NCBI GenBank assembly: GCA_937902995.1
Contig: CALEKY010000139.1
Location: forward strand, 50,127-114,126
Direction of reading: 5' to 3'
Length of the DNA stretch: 64,000 nt
Source: an uncultured Sinobacteraceae bacterium
GTDB taxonomy: Bacteria; Pseudomonadota; Gammaproteobacteria; Steroidobacterales; Steroidobacteraceae
Shown here piece by piece: positions 1-9,072 of this stretch. The stretch's first letter is position 1. Each line of letters starts with the position of its first letter. The position numbers and the translations under genes were made by a program. The notes beneath the pieces were generated by a model, which made no database searches, was not told the DNA's origin, and saw nothing but the letters and a program-made list of their open reading frames with translations.

Positions 1-230
1 TTCCTGGTGGCCGACCCGAGACGTGCCGGCGCATCGCGCCTACCGCTCACGCGAACTGCAACCGCGTTCAACGCATCCTCGAAGGCCGCATCCCGTGTGG
101 TTTGAATGGGCAGTGTGACTTCGTACAAATCGTCGACGCTGACCGCTCGCGACCCGCAACAGAAGAGCGCAAGCGAAACCGCCATGATGCTCGTGAAAAA
201 ACCTCTGACTGCGTGACGCTCGACGAGCAT
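1..230 (-). CDS. DUF2066-family exported protein, N-terminal part (cut by the window edge)
   Basis: The reading frame starts at an ATG at 230 and runs out of the window. It is preceded by an SD-like GAGGAG four to five bases upstream. The visible 76 residues begin with a signal-peptide-like segment (FFTSIMAVSLALFCC), followed by VDDLYEVTLPI and AVAVRVSGRRDAP, the typical opening of the DUF2066 family. That family has no established function. It is commonly found divergent to or beside purM in Gammaproteobacteria such as Pseudomonas, and the same context is seen here, with purM starting 177 bp away on the other strand. Because the gene is truncated, only the N-terminus can be judged. Confidence 0.72.
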   Translation of the reverse strand, partial: MLVERHAVRGFFTSIMAVSLALFCCGSRAVSVDDLYEVTLPIQTTRDAAFEDALNAVAVRVSGRRDAPARLGSATR

Positions 231-406
231 GCCGCTCCTCTTCGGTTCTGCCGGATCGCATACACGACTCGCATCGCGGACGCTGCCGGCGGTTCAAGGC
301 CGTGTAAAATACCACACGCCTGCAGCACCCAACCCGGTCCCAATGGATTCGAGTACGCTGCTTCGCGCGCCCGCTCGTCCACCCCGCAGAGGCCCAATGC
401 CGCCCT

Positions 407-1444
407 ATGTCGCCATCTGACTCGATTACCTACAAAGACGCCGGCGTCGATATCGAAGCAGGCGATGAGCTCGTCGAGCGCATCAAACCGATCGTCAAGC
501 GCTCGATGCGGCCGGAAGTGCTCGCCGGCTTGGGCGGCTTCGGTGCGCTGTTCGAGATTCCTTTGGATCGTTATCGCAAGCCCGTGCTCGTGTCCGGGAC
601 CGATGGCGTCGGCACGAAGCTGCGCCTTGCGATCGAGACCGGACGGCACGACACGATCGGCATCGATCTCGTCGCAATGTGCGTCAACGACGTCGTCGTG
701 CAAGGCGCCGAACCGCTGTTCTTTCTCGACTATTACGCCACCGCGAAATTGCACGTGGACGTTGCCGAGTCCGTCATCAAAGGCATCGTCGAGGGCTGCG
801 TGCAGGCCGGTGCTGCGCTGATCGGCGGCGAGACGGCAGAAATGCCCGGCATGTACGCCGAAGGCGACTACGATTTGGCGGGCTTTTGTGTCGGCATCGT
901 CGAGAAGGACGACATTATCGACGGCAGCAAAACGCAGTCGGGCGATGTCGTGATCGGACTGCCCTCCTCCGGTCCGCATTCGAACGGCTACTCGCTCATC
1001 CGCAAGCTCTTGAAGCACGCCAACGCGACGCCGGCGACGAAATTGAGTGACGGCCAGCCGCTCTACGATGCGCTGATGCAACCGACGCGCATCTACGTCA
1101 AACCGCTCCTTGCGCTCGCCAAACAAGTGCCCGTCCATGGTCTTGCGCACATCACCGGCGGCGGTTTGACCGAGAACATTCCTCGCGTCATTCCCGACGG
1201 CTTGGGCGTCGCGTTGAACGCCAAGTCATGGAAGCGGCCCGAAGTTTTCGATTGGCTGCAGAAGGCCGGCAACATTGCACCGGCCGAGATGTACCGCACG
1301 TTCAATTGCGGGATCGGCATGGCGGTCATCGTCGGCCAGGCGCACGTCGATAGAGCGCTCCAAGTGCTACGCGAACAGGGCGAGCAACCGGTCGTCATCG
1401 GCCAAGTGCAGAGCGGCCAATCCGGCGTCGTGATCGACGAATGA
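407..1444 (+). CDS. purM: phosphoribosylformylglycinamidine cyclo-ligase (AIR synthetase)
   Basis: PurM closes the imidazole ring in de novo purine synthesis, converting FGAM to AIR with ATP in the cytosol. The 345-residue length is normal. Recognisable segments are YKDAGVDIEAGDELV at the N-terminus, VSGTDGVGTKL, ALIGGETAEMPGMY, GLPSSGPHSNGYSL and HITGGGLTENIPR, all in the expected order. The stop overlaps the purN start as ATGA (1441-1444), so the two are translationally coupled. The 231-406 gap holds the divergent promoters; a TAAAAT at 305-310 is a possible -10. No PurR-type box was recognised. Confidence 0.97.
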   Translation: MSPSDSITYKDAGVDIEAGDELVERIKPIVKRSMRPEVLAGLGGFGALFEIPLDRYRKPVLVSGTDGVGTKLRLAIETGRHDTIGIDLVAMCVNDVVVQGAEPLFFLDYYATAKLHVDVAESVIKGIVEGCVQAGAALIGGETAEMPGMYAEGDYDLAGFCVGIVEKDDIIDGSKTQSGDVVIGLPSSGPHSNGYSLIRKLLKHANATPATKLSDGQPLYDALMQPTRIYVKPLLALAKQVPVHGLAHITGGGLTENIPRVIPDGLGVALNAKSWKRPEVFDWLQKAGNIAPAEMYRTFNCGIGMAVIVGQAHVDRALQVLREQGEQPVVIGQVQSGQSGVVIDE

Positions 1445-2109
1445 ACGTGGCGAGCGCGACGCGACTCCCGATCGCGATTCTCATCTCGGGCCGCGGCAGC
1501 AATATGCGCACCATTGCCGAGCGTGCCGCAAGCGGCACGCTGCCCGTCGAAGTGCGCGTCGTCGTCAGCGACCAGCCGAATGCCGGCGGTCTGGAAATTG
1601 CCCGCTCGATGGGGATTCCCACCGAAGTGCTCTCGCCGCGCGAGTTCCCCGACCGTCCGAGCTATGACCGCGCGCTCGCTCGGCTCGTCGCACGCTACGA
1701 GCCCAAGCTCGTCGTGCTCGCCGGCTTCATGCGCATTCTGACCTCGGAATTCATCGCGCCGTTCGCCGGCCGCATCATGAACATCCATCCATCGCTGCTA
1801 CCGAAGTATCGCGGACTGCACACGCACCGCCGCGTGCTCGAAGCCGGCGACCCGATCCACGGAGTGAGCGTGCACTTCGTCACCGAGGAACTCGACGGCG
1901 GCCCGCTCATTATTCAGGCGTGTGTCGACGTCCGCCCCGGCGATACCGAACAGAGCCTTTCAGCCCGAGTTCAGCGCGAAGAACACAAGATCTATCCGCA
2001 AGCGATCGAGTGGTTTGCGACCGGACGGCTCGAGCTCGTCGGCGATCGCGTGATGCTCGACGGCAAGGAGCTCGACCGACCTGTACTGGTCGACGCAAGA
2101 GGAACCTGA
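1441..2109 (+). CDS. purN: phosphoribosylglycinamide formyltransferase (GAR transformylase)
   Basis: PurN transfers a formyl group from 10-formyl-tetrahydrofolate to GAR, the third step of purine synthesis. The 222-residue product begins with the substrate loop SGRGSNMRTI. It carries MNIHPSLLPKYRG with the conserved Asn and His, and VHFVTEELDGGP with the catalytic Asp. It follows purM with a 4-bp overlap and shares one base with the next gene (TGATG), so purM-purN-DUF3108 look like one transcript. Confidence 0.97.
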   Translation: MNVASATRLPIAILISGRGSNMRTIAERAASGTLPVEVRVVVSDQPNAGGLEIARSMGIPTEVLSPREFPDRPSYDRALARLVARYEPKLVVLAGFMRILTSEFIAPFAGRIMNIHPSLLPKYRGLHTHRRVLEAGDPIHGVSVHFVTEELDGGPLIIQACVDVRPGDTEQSLSARVQREEHKIYPQAIEWFATGRLELVGDRVMLDGKELDRPVLVDARGT

Positions 2110-2819
2110 TGCGAACACTGCTTTGGGCGCTGGTCGGTTGGCTCGTTGTCGGTTCGGCGGCCGCCGATGCGCCCGCGCTGCAGCCCTACACCGCGACTTA
2201 TCACGTCACGTATCGAGGACTGAATGCCGGTGAGTTGCGAATGCAGCTCACTTTCGATCCCGCCACCAATCGCTACACCTTCGAAACGCGCGCGAAGCCG
2301 AGCGTTCTTGCGCGGCTCGTCGTCGGTCGCGACGCGATCGAGCGCACCGTCGTCGAAATGACGCCAAGCGGTATCCGGCCGCTCGAGTGGTTTTTGGAAG
2401 ACGGCAAGAGCGGCGACGGCGGAGACGGGAAATTGATCTTCGACTGGTCGCGCGGCACCGTTACCGGCAAGTTCGAAGGCAATGCAGTCGAGCTGCCGAC
2501 TCAGCCGGGATTGCAGGATCGGCTGTCCATTCAACTCGCCGTGAACGCCGCGCTCGCACAAGGCCGCGAACCAGACACGGTCGTCATGTTGAACGGCGAC
2601 CGCACGCGCGAATACACGTACGAAAACAAGGGCACCGCCGAGCTCAACACGAAGCTGGGCAAGCTCTCCACGGTCATTTACGAGAGCACGCGCGCCGGCT
2701 CCGATCGCGTCTCCAAAGTCTGGCACGCACCAAGCCTCGAGTACTTGCCCGTACGCGTCGAACAAACCCGCAAGGGCAAGGTCGAGACGGTGATGGTGCT
2801 CCAGGCCATAGATCGCTAG
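2109..2819 (+). CDS. DUF3108 exported protein
   Basis: A 236-residue protein starts at the ATG that overlaps the purN stop codon. An N-terminal signal peptide (MRTLLWALVGWLVVGSAAADA) is followed by YTATYHVTYRGLNAGELRMQL and a beta-rich body with KVWHAPSLEYLPVRVEQTRKGK near the end, typical of DUF3108. The family is periplasmic or outer-membrane-associated and of unknown function. It sits downstream of purN in many Gammaproteobacteria, including Pseudomonas. Co-transcription with purMN is inferred from the overlap. A heptad array begins 17 bp after its stop codon. Confidence 0.85.
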   Translation: MRTLLWALVGWLVVGSAAADAPALQPYTATYHVTYRGLNAGELRMQLTFDPATNRYTFETRAKPSVLARLVVGRDAIERTVVEMTPSGIRPLEWFLEDGKSGDGGDGKLIFDWSRGTVTGKFEGNAVELPTQPGLQDRLSIQLAVNAALAQGREPDTVVMLNGDRTREYTYENKGTAELNTKLGKLSTVIYESTRAGSDRVSKVWHAPSLEYLPVRVEQTRKGKVETVMVLQAIDR

Positions 2820-2836
2820 AAGCGATCCATGGCCGA

Positions 2837-2903
2837 GGCTGCAGGCTGTTTCTAGGCTGAAGACTGAAGGCTGAAGGCTGAAGGAAGCGCGCGCATCGCG
2901 CGC
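2837..2903 (+). repeat. heptad array (GGCTGAA class) plus GC palindrome
   Basis: Two units of the GGCTGNN type at 2837-2850 are followed, after four bases, by four units of GGCTGAA/GACTGAA at 2855-2882. A short GC hairpin (GCGCGCG/CGCGCGC, loop CAT) lies at 2887-2903. The array is downstream of the DUF3108 stop, reading the G-leading unit on the coding strand. A nearly identical array-plus-palindrome module occurs after the pilT-like gene at 10186. Confidence 0.85.
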
Positions 2904-2918
2904 CTACGACTCACGCGC

Positions 2919-3482
2919 CTACGCCTTCGGCAACGTCACTCCCGTCTGCCCTTGATACTTGCCGCCGCGGTCCTTGTACGAGGTCTCGCAGACTTCATCC
3001 GACTCCAGGAACAGCATCTGCGCGACGCCCTCGTTGGCGTAGATGCGCGCGGGCAGCGGCGTCGTGTTCGAGAACTCGAGCGTGACGTGCCCTTCCCATT
3101 CCGGTTCGAGGGGCGTGACGTTCACGATGATGCCGCAACGCGCGTAAGTCGACTTGCCGACACAGATCGTCAGCACGTTGCGCGGAATCCGAAAGTATTC
3201 GACCGTGCGCGCGAGAGCGAACGAGTTCGGCGGAATGATGCAGATCGGGGCTTTGACATCGACGAAGCTCTTCGAATCGAATTCCTTCGGATCGACGATC
3301 GTCGAATTGATGTTCGTGAAGATCTTGAACTCGTCCGCGCAACGCACGTCGTAACCGTAGCTCGACGTCCCGTACGAGACGATCTTGTGACCGTTCGCGA
3401 CTCGAACCTGGTTCGGTTCGAACGGCTCGATCATCCCCTGAGCCGCCATGCGGCGGATCCACCGATCGGATTTGATGCTCAT
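2919..3482 (-). CDS. dcd: dCTP deaminase
   Basis: Dcd deaminates dCTP to dUTP, feeding dTMP synthesis. The ATG at 3482 gives MSIKSDRWIRRMA and 187 residues, the usual length; the much longer open frame upstream is only read-through in another gene's shadow. SYGTSSYGYDVRC, GKSTYARCGIIVN and TPLEPEWEGHVTLEFSNTT, with the catalytic Glu in EPEWEG, are all present. It lies 77 bp downstream of apbC on the same strand, probably co-transcribed with it, and converges on DUF3108. Confidence 0.96.
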   Translation of the reverse strand: MSIKSDRWIRRMAAQGMIEPFEPNQVRVANGHKIVSYGTSSYGYDVRCADEFKIFTNINSTIVDPKEFDSKSFVDVKAPICIIPPNSFALARTVEYFRIPRNVLTICVGKSTYARCGIIVNVTPLEPEWEGHVTLEFSNTTPLPARIYANEGVAQMLFLESDEVCETSYKDRGGKYQGQTGVTLPKA

Positions 3483-3559
3483 TTGTGTGTGGTGTTGGCG
3501 AGAAGAAGGTCCAGCGATTATGAGCCGCGGCCCGCGACAAAGACACGCCCTGTGCGCGC

Positions 3560-4648
3560 TCACGTATCCTCGATACTGATGGTCGGGAACGGTTTGCCCG
3601 CACCGAGCGCGGCCAGACGGCCGGCCACGTGCCGTGCCATTTCGATGTAGGCCCGCCCCAGGGCGCTGTCCGGTTCCGCGACGACCGTCGGTTTGCCCGA
3701 GTCGGTTTGCTCGCGAATACGAATGTCGAGCGGCAGCTCCGCAAGCAGATCGACGCCGTATTGCTCTGCCATCCGCCGGCCGCCTCCCGCACCGAAAATG
3801 TGCTCCTCGTGTCCGCAGTTCGAGCAGACGTGCGTGCTCATGTTCTCCACGATGCCGAGCACGGGAACCTCGACCTTCTGGAACATCTTGAGTCCCTTGC
3901 GGGCATCCAACAAAGCGATGTCCTGAGGCGTCGTGACGATCACCGCGCCGCTCACCGGCACGCGTTGCGATAGCGTCAATTGCGTGTCGCCCGTCCCGGG
4001 CGGCATATCGACGATCAAATAGTCGAGCTCGCCCCAACGCGTCGTCTCGAGCAGCTGCACGAGCGCCTGAGTCACCATCGGGCCGCGCCACACCATCGGC
4101 TGCTCTTCGTCGATCATGAAGCCGATCGACATCACCTTGACGCCGTAGCCGACGGGCGGATCGATCGTGCGCTGATCCGGGCTCGTCGGCCGCTCGCCGG
4201 ACAGACCGACCATGCGCGGTTGGCTCGGTCCATAGATGTCCGCGTCCAGCAATCCGACCCGTGCGCCTTCGCGAGCGAGCGCAAGCGCGAGATTGACGGC
4301 GGTCGTCGACTTGCCGACTCCTCCCTTTCCGGAAGCCACCGCGACGATGTTCTTGATGCCCTGAATCGGGCGCAGATTGCGCTGTACCGCCTGAGATGCA
4401 ACAGCCCACGCGACGTCGACTTCGATCTTGGCGCCGCCGGCGATGGCGGCCAGACGCTCCTCGAGCAAGCTCGCAAGCTCCGCACCGTAAGTTGCCGCAG
4501 GGAAACCGAGCTGAAGTCGAACTTGGATCTCGGTGTCGGTGACACGAAGATTCGCAAGCGCCCCGGCCTCGCCGAGCGAGCGATTGAGGTGCGGCTCGAT
4601 GAAGGACTCGACGAGCCCGCGTACGGCAGTTTCGCGTTCGGAGATCAT
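3560..4648 (-). CDS. apbC: Mrp/ApbC-type P-loop iron-sulfur carrier
   Basis: This protein is a cytosolic ATPase that binds and transfers Fe-S clusters to apo-proteins. The ATG at 4648 yields 362 residues, the standard length. An N-terminal MIP18/DUF59-like domain (about residues 1-85) precedes the deviant Walker A VASGKGGVGKSTTAVNLA, DADIYGPSQPRM, the Walker B region YLIVDMPPGTGDTQLT, and the CSNCG pair that bridges a cluster in the dimer. Fe-S clients nearby include the Rsx proteins, Nth and fumarase, but no direct link is implied. Confidence 0.95.
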   Translation of the reverse strand: MISERETAVRGLVESFIEPHLNRSLGEAGALANLRVTDTEIQVRLQLGFPAATYGAELASLLEERLAAIAGGAKIEVDVAWAVASQAVQRNLRPIQGIKNIVAVASGKGGVGKSTTAVNLALALAREGARVGLLDADIYGPSQPRMVGLSGERPTSPDQRTIDPPVGYGVKVMSIGFMIDEEQPMVWRGPMVTQALVQLLETTRWGELDYLIVDMPPGTGDTQLTLSQRVPVSGAVIVTTPQDIALLDARKGLKMFQKVEVPVLGIVENMSTHVCSNCGHEEHIFGAGGGRRMAEQYGVDLLAELPLDIRIREQTDSGKPTVVAEPDSALGRAYIEMARHVAGRLAALGAGKPFPTISIEDT

Positions 4649-5166
4649 GGCGTTCGGCTCGCCGCTGACGCTGGGGGGGCGCGGATTGTAGCGGATCGAG
4701 TCCCTCTCGGCCGCCGATGGATGCCCGACGCACCCCAAGCTGACGAATCTCTGCACACCTCCGCGTACACTGGAAAACAAGGCGATCCGGTTGAGTAAAT
4801 TCCTGTCCGGCAAGTCCTTTTTAGCCTGAGAGTCATGGCATAATGCCGGTCGAGTGCCGAGTGTGGACCTTTGGTTCATTGGCTTCACGGCTGTTACCGA
4901 TAAAGTCTGGTCGGAGTTGAACGTTGGCGGTCAAGCCGTCGACCGGTCGAAGCTGTCACGGCTTCCATAACGGGCTCTGCCTCAGGGGGACAGCGGGTGC
5001 AGCGAAACTCCCTTGCGATCCGGCGAAGCCCAGTGCGAACGCCGACATCGACTCGGTTGCGTTTGCGCTCCTAACCGTTGAAGTGCCCTCCCGGCAACGG
5101 CATCGACACGCGAAGAATGCGCGGACGGTTGCGGGCCCGCGAACAAAGGACGATTGAGACCACTCG
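4649..5166. other. 518-bp intergenic region before the HEAT-kinase gene
   Basis: No convincing gene was seen. A 77-codon open frame at 4924-5157 resembles nothing I know and has no clear ribosome binding site. The region must contain the apbC promoter (minus strand) and the kinase promoter (plus strand). The extended -10 at 4836-4844 would give a leader of roughly 300 nt before the kinase. No known riboswitch motif was recognised. Confidence 0.5.
4836..4844 (+). promoter_or_regulatory. candidate extended -10 promoter for the kinase gene
   Basis: TGGCATAAT fits the extended -10 pattern TGnTATAAT with one mismatch. The same nine bases occur before metG at 10327. No good -35 was seen, which extended -10 promoters tolerate. 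The assignment is motif-based only. Confidence 0.35.
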
Positions 5167-7581
5167 ATGGGTTTTTTCTCGGATCTAAGAGCTGAACGGC
5201 TGATTGCGGAAATTCGCAGTATCGGCGATCCGATGCACCCGGATGCCCAGAAGGCATTCCAGAAGCTCGGCAAGCTCGGCGCCGGTGCGATTCCGAAAAT
5301 CATCGACGCGCTCGCAGTTGCGGACAAGAAAGAAACTGCGTCGTATGTCGAAATCCTCGCGCAGCTCGTCGACAACAAGAGCTTTCCCCTCCTCGCGCAA
5401 GGCCTGGCGGACGGCAATCCGCGCACGATCGCTGCGATCGGTTGGGCGCTGACCCAGAGCACGAACTACAGCCCGTCGCTCTTGATCGAGCTGCTCGGAC
5501 GCGAGGACATTTCGAAGCCCGCGGTTCTCGATGTCATCAATGCGCAAAAGAACCGCTTCACGGTGCGCGACCTGCTGCAGCATGCCTATTCGCAGGAGGC
5601 CAACGAGAAGGCCGCGCTGTTCAAGATCATCGGCGAGCTCGCGGACGAGTCGAACCTCGGCGAATTGATCAGCCGCATCGACGGCAAGGATTCCGCCGCT
5701 CGCATTCACATCATCAACATCCTTTCGCGCTTCAATCGACCGGACGTGGCGGCCGCCATCCAGAGACAACTGCGCGACCCGAATCGAATGATTCGCAGCG
5801 CAGCGCTCGCGGCGCTGCAGAACATGGACGGCCCGATCGCAATCGAGCCCGTGATTCAAATGCTGCGCGACCCGGACATCGAGGTCGCCAACCGCGCGAT
5901 CGACGTCGTGGTGCGCGCGAAGGATCCGGACACGATGAAATATCTCATCGATGTCCTGAAGGACGAAAACGAATATGCGCGCCGCGCGGCGGTCGAGGTG
6001 CTGAATCATCTCGGCACGACGCGCGACATCAAGCATCTGCTGCAAGCGATCAAGGACGACGACTGGTGGGTGCGCACGCGTGCCGCCGATGCGCTCGGCA
6101 AGATCGGCGGGCCGCGCGTCGTAGACGCCGTCATCGAGTTGGTCCGCGACGACGACGAAGACGTCAGACGCGCCGCGATCGAGATTCTCAATCAGACCAA
6201 GGACGAGCGCGCCATCAACTTCCTGATCCAAGCCACCAAGGACAAGGATTGGTGGGTGAGCGAACGCGCCGTCGATGCCTTGGCGGAGATCGGCAGCAAG
6301 AAGGCGATTCCGGCGCTGCTCGAGCTACTCCATTCGGAGAACACGCGTTCGCTGCCGACCGTCGCTCGGGCGCTCGGCAAGATCGGCGATACGCGCGTCA
6401 TCGAGCCGCTCGTCAAGCTGCTCGAGCGGCCGGAAAAAGAAATACAAATCGAGGCGATGGGCGCTCTCGCTCGTCTCGCCGACGACAGACGAGCCGATAC
6501 GCTGCGCGGCTACATCCAGAGCGTTGCGAGCTCGACGCAGGACGACACCGTGCAGCATGCTGCGATCCGCGCCATCGAGGACATCGACAACCGTTTCTCG
6601 AGCACGGCCGTGGCCGCCCAGGCCAAGGCGCTACGGATGGCGGAGCCGGCGCGGACGCTCCTCATCGACAAAGGCGATGTCGATCAGGTCATCAAGCGCG
6701 TCGAAGAACAGGCGGCCATCTCTCAGAAGCTGGACATTTCCACGCTCAAGCCGGGCGAGATCATCGAGGGTCGCTACAAGTACATCGAGAAGATCGGCAA
6801 GGGCGCCTTCGGTACCGTCGTGCTCGTCGAAGATACGGTCGTCGAAGAGCGGCTCATTCTGAAGTTCTTGAACCCGAACGTCTCCCAGGACGAGGAGATG
6901 ATGAAGCGGTTCGTGCACGAGCTGCGCTATTCGCGCAAGATCACGCACAAGAACGTCATCCGCATCTACGACTTCCTGTACATGCGCGGGAACTACGCCA
7001 TCTCGATGGAATACTTCCCGTCGCACACGCTCGGCAGCGAGATCGTGAACGAAAAGCCGCTGCCGTTGGAGCGCGCGATTCAGTACGCCATCGACATTGC
7101 CAGCGGCATGGCCGTCGCGCATCAAGCCGGCATCGTGCATCGCGACCTGAAGCCGGCGAACGTGCTCATCAACAACGACGGCCTGCTCAAGATCGTGGAC
7201 TTCGGCGTTGCCGCCGCCTACAAGGAAGGCGATACGCAGCTCACCAAGACGGGCTACGTGATCGGTTCGCCCAAGTACATGGCGCCCGAGCAAATTCTCG
7301 GCAAGAAGGTCGACGAACGCGCCGACGTCTACAGCCTCGGCGTGATCATGTACGAGATGTTCACCGGCGTTCCGCCCTACAGCCGCGGCGACCACATGTC
7401 CGTCATGTATCAGCACGTCCAAGGCAAGGCGAAACCCGCGATCGAAGTGAACCCGCAGCTACCCCAAGCCGCTTCCGACATCGTCGCCAAGGCGATGGCG
7501 GTCGACAAAATGAAGCGCTTCCAGAACATGGAAGAGCTGCGCGTCGCGCTGGAAAAGCTGAAGGCGGGAATTGGAGCCTAG
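5167..7581 (+). CDS. HEAT-repeat Ser/Thr protein kinase
   Basis: The product has 804 residues in two parts. Residues 1 to about 510 are a chain of HEAT/PBS-type helical repeats (recurring units such as DDDWWVRTRAADALGKIG). Residues about 535-800 are a Hanks-type kinase: glycine loop IGKGAFGTVVLV, the lysine in LILKFL, HRDLKPANVLI, DFGVAAAY, and MAPEQ followed by ERADVYSLGVIMYEM. All catalytic residues are present, so it should be active. No transmembrane segment was seen, so it is probably cytosolic with the HEAT chain as a partner-binding scaffold. Two PilT-family ATPases follow on the same strand, which suggests a role in type IV pilus or motility control. The stop TAG merges into a GGGCTCG heptad array. 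Confidence 0.9.
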   Translation: MGFFSDLRAERLIAEIRSIGDPMHPDAQKAFQKLGKLGAGAIPKIIDALAVADKKETASYVEILAQLVDNKSFPLLAQGLADGNPRTIAAIGWALTQSTNYSPSLLIELLGREDISKPAVLDVINAQKNRFTVRDLLQHAYSQEANEKAALFKIIGELADESNLGELISRIDGKDSAARIHIINILSRFNRPDVAAAIQRQLRDPNRMIRSAALAALQNMDGPIAIEPVIQMLRDPDIEVANRAIDVVVRAKDPDTMKYLIDVLKDENEYARRAAVEVLNHLGTTRDIKHLLQAIKDDDWWVRTRAADALGKIGGPRVVDAVIELVRDDDEDVRRAAIEILNQTKDERAINFLIQATKDKDWWVSERAVDALAEIGSKKAIPALLELLHSENTRSLPTVARALGKIGDTRVIEPLVKLLERPEKEIQIEAMGALARLADDRRADTLRGYIQSVASSTQDDTVQHAAIRAIEDIDNRFSSTAVAAQAKALRMAEPARTLLIDKGDVDQVIKRVEEQAAISQKLDISTLKPGEIIEGRYKYIEKIGKGAFGTVVLVEDTVVEERLILKFLNPNVSQDEEMMKRFVHELRYSRKITHKNVIRIYDFLYMRGNYAISMEYFPSHTLGSEIVNEKPLPLERAIQYAIDIASGMAVAHQAGIVHRDLKPANVLINNDGLLKIVDFGVAAAYKEGDTQLTKTGYVIGSPKYMAPEQILGKKVDERADVYSLGVIMYEMFTGVPPYSRGDHMSVMYQHVQGKAKPAIEVNPQLPQAASDIVAKAMAVDKMKRFQNMEELRVALEKLKAGIGA

Positions 7582-7821
7582 GGCTCGGGGCGCGGGGCCT
7601 GGTGAAATGACGCGAGCCGAACGACGGATCGCCGCTCTTCCGACCTGATTCAAACGCAGCCCGCATCTGCTCGAAAAAGGCTTGCGCGAATTTTTCGTGC
7701 GAACCACCGACCCCTGGCGCTCGCTTCTGATCGCAATAACTCGTGCCCTGAGTATGCTGTCGCTCGGTGGCCAGATTCTGCGACCCCGAGCCCCAAGCCC
7801 CGAGCCCCGCGCCCCAAGCCC
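7581..7821 (+). repeat. two-armed heptad element (GGGCTCG / CGAGCCC class)
   Basis: The left arm, 7581-7601, has three 7-nt units of the GGGCTCG type and starts inside the kinase stop codon. The right arm, 7787-7821, has five units of the complementary CGAGCCC/CAAGCCC type. About 185 bp lie between them. The arms are inverted relative to each other, so the transcript could fold into a long hairpin. The core between the arms shows no recognisable gene. Confidence 0.85.
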
Positions 7822-7908
7822 TCCATAGCCAACCGCGTCACAGATTTAGCGCCCCCAATCCGGCCTGCGGGCTACCCGTTGCGACATAAAGCTTTATAGT
7901 CCTGCGTT
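7582..7908. other. 327-bp intergenic region between the kinase and the first pilT-like gene
   Basis: It is largely filled by the two-armed GGGCTCG/CGAGCCC heptad element and its core. No gene was recognised on either strand. A hairpin between the arms, if formed, could separate the kinase message from the pilT-like genes. Confidence 0.55.
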
Positions 7909-9003
7909 ATGGCCAGAATCGACGCATTCTTGAAGCTCGGCACCGACCAAGGTTGCTCGGACATCCATTTTGCGGTCGGCCTGCCCCCGATGCTGCGCAT
8001 GCACGGCGACCTGTTGCCGATCAAGTTCCGCGACCTCAGCCAAGCGGAGCTCGAGGGTTACATCGCCGAAATCATGACCCGGCAGCACCAGGACATGCTC
8101 CGCCGCGGCCATGACGTGGACTTCTCCTATGTGGCGGCACACGGCGGGCGGTTTCGTGTCAACGTGTTCCGGAAGGAAACGGGCATCGGCGCGACGTTCC
8201 GCGCGATTCCGAGCGAAGTGCCCTCGCTCGACAAGCTCGGACTGCCGCCGATCGTCAAGAAGCTCTGCGACAACCATCAGGGCATGATTCTGGTGACCGG
8301 CTCGACCGGTACCGGTAAGTCGACGACGCTCGCGGCGATGATCGACTACCTGAATCAGACACGTAAGCTGAACATCATCAGCCTGGAAGACCCGATCGAG
8401 TTCGTTCACAAGAGCAAGCAAAGTCAGATCATCCAGCGCGAGCTCAACACGCACCTGCCGTCGTTCGCCGAGGGCGTGCGTGCGGCGATGCGCGAAGACC
8501 CGGACGTGATCCTGGTCGGCGAATTGCGCGACGCCGAAACGATTCGCTGGGCCATGACGGCTGCCGAGACGGGACACTTGGTACTCGGAACGCTCCACAC
8601 GACCGGCGCGGTCAAGACGATCGACCGCATCATCGATGCGCTGCCGGCCGACGAGCGCGAGCAGACGAAAAGCTTCCTCTCCCAAAGCTTGATCGCCGTG
8701 ATCACGCAGGTGCTCGTGAAAACGGCCGATCAACGCGGCCGCAAAGCCATGTGCGAGATCATGGTCGTGACGCGCGCGATCGGTAAGCTGATCATGACCG
8801 ACCAGACGCATCAGATTCCCTCGCAGCTGCAGACCGGCAAGCAGCTCGGGATGCAGCTCCTGGATCAGGCGCTCTTGCAAGCCATCGTCGCCAAGGAGAT
8901 CGATCCGGACGATGCCTACGTCTACGCGCAAGACAAGAAGCTGTTCGCGCGCTACGTAACGGATACGAGCGTGCTGCCCAAGATGGATCTCGCACCGGGC
9001 TGA
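7909..9003 (+). CDS. PilT-family type IV pilus retraction ATPase (first copy)
   Basis: A 364-residue hexameric-ATPase-type protein with the full PilT core: N-terminal SDIHFAVGLPPMLR, Walker A GSTGTGKSTT, Asp box IISLEDPIEFVH, Walker B DPDVILVGELRD and His box GHLVLGTLHTTGA. The PilT AIRNLIRE motif is replaced by AIGKLIMT, so this is a divergent copy, possibly acting as PilU or as an accessory motor. Known family members power pilus retraction at the inner membrane. No pilin or assembly gene (pilA, pilB, pilC) is in the window. The second copy follows after 69 bp. Confidence 0.9.
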   Translation: MARIDAFLKLGTDQGCSDIHFAVGLPPMLRMHGDLLPIKFRDLSQAELEGYIAEIMTRQHQDMLRRGHDVDFSYVAAHGGRFRVNVFRKETGIGATFRAIPSEVPSLDKLGLPPIVKKLCDNHQGMILVTGSTGTGKSTTLAAMIDYLNQTRKLNIISLEDPIEFVHKSKQSQIIQRELNTHLPSFAEGVRAAMREDPDVILVGELRDAETIRWAMTAAETGHLVLGTLHTTGAVKTIDRIIDALPADEREQTKSFLSQSLIAVITQVLVKTADQRGRKAMCEIMVVTRAIGKLIMTDQTHQIPSQLQTGKQLGMQLLDQALLQAIVAKEIDPDDAYVYAQDKKLFARYVTDTSVLPKMDLAPG

Positions 9004-9072
9004 TGCGGCCGTTCGTTGATCGGAGCATCCACAGTTGGTCATTCCGTCTAACTCACTCGTCGGCATCAGTTC

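Noticed and set aside
68..1150. A 360-codon minus-strand ORF over purM
   Set aside because: It is the antisense shadow of purM codon usage, with no family resemblance. Similar long antisense frames over aceE, metG and the GGDEF/EAL gene were rejected for the same reason.
4924..5157. A 77-codon ORF upstream of the HEAT kinase
   Set aside because: No family resemblance, no convincing ribosome site, and the reverse strand is also open through the same DNA, as expected in GC-rich sequence.
4649..5166. A c-di-GMP (GEMM) riboswitch before the kinase, or before the CheY-like gene
   Set aside because: The conserved GEMM blocks were not found in either leader.
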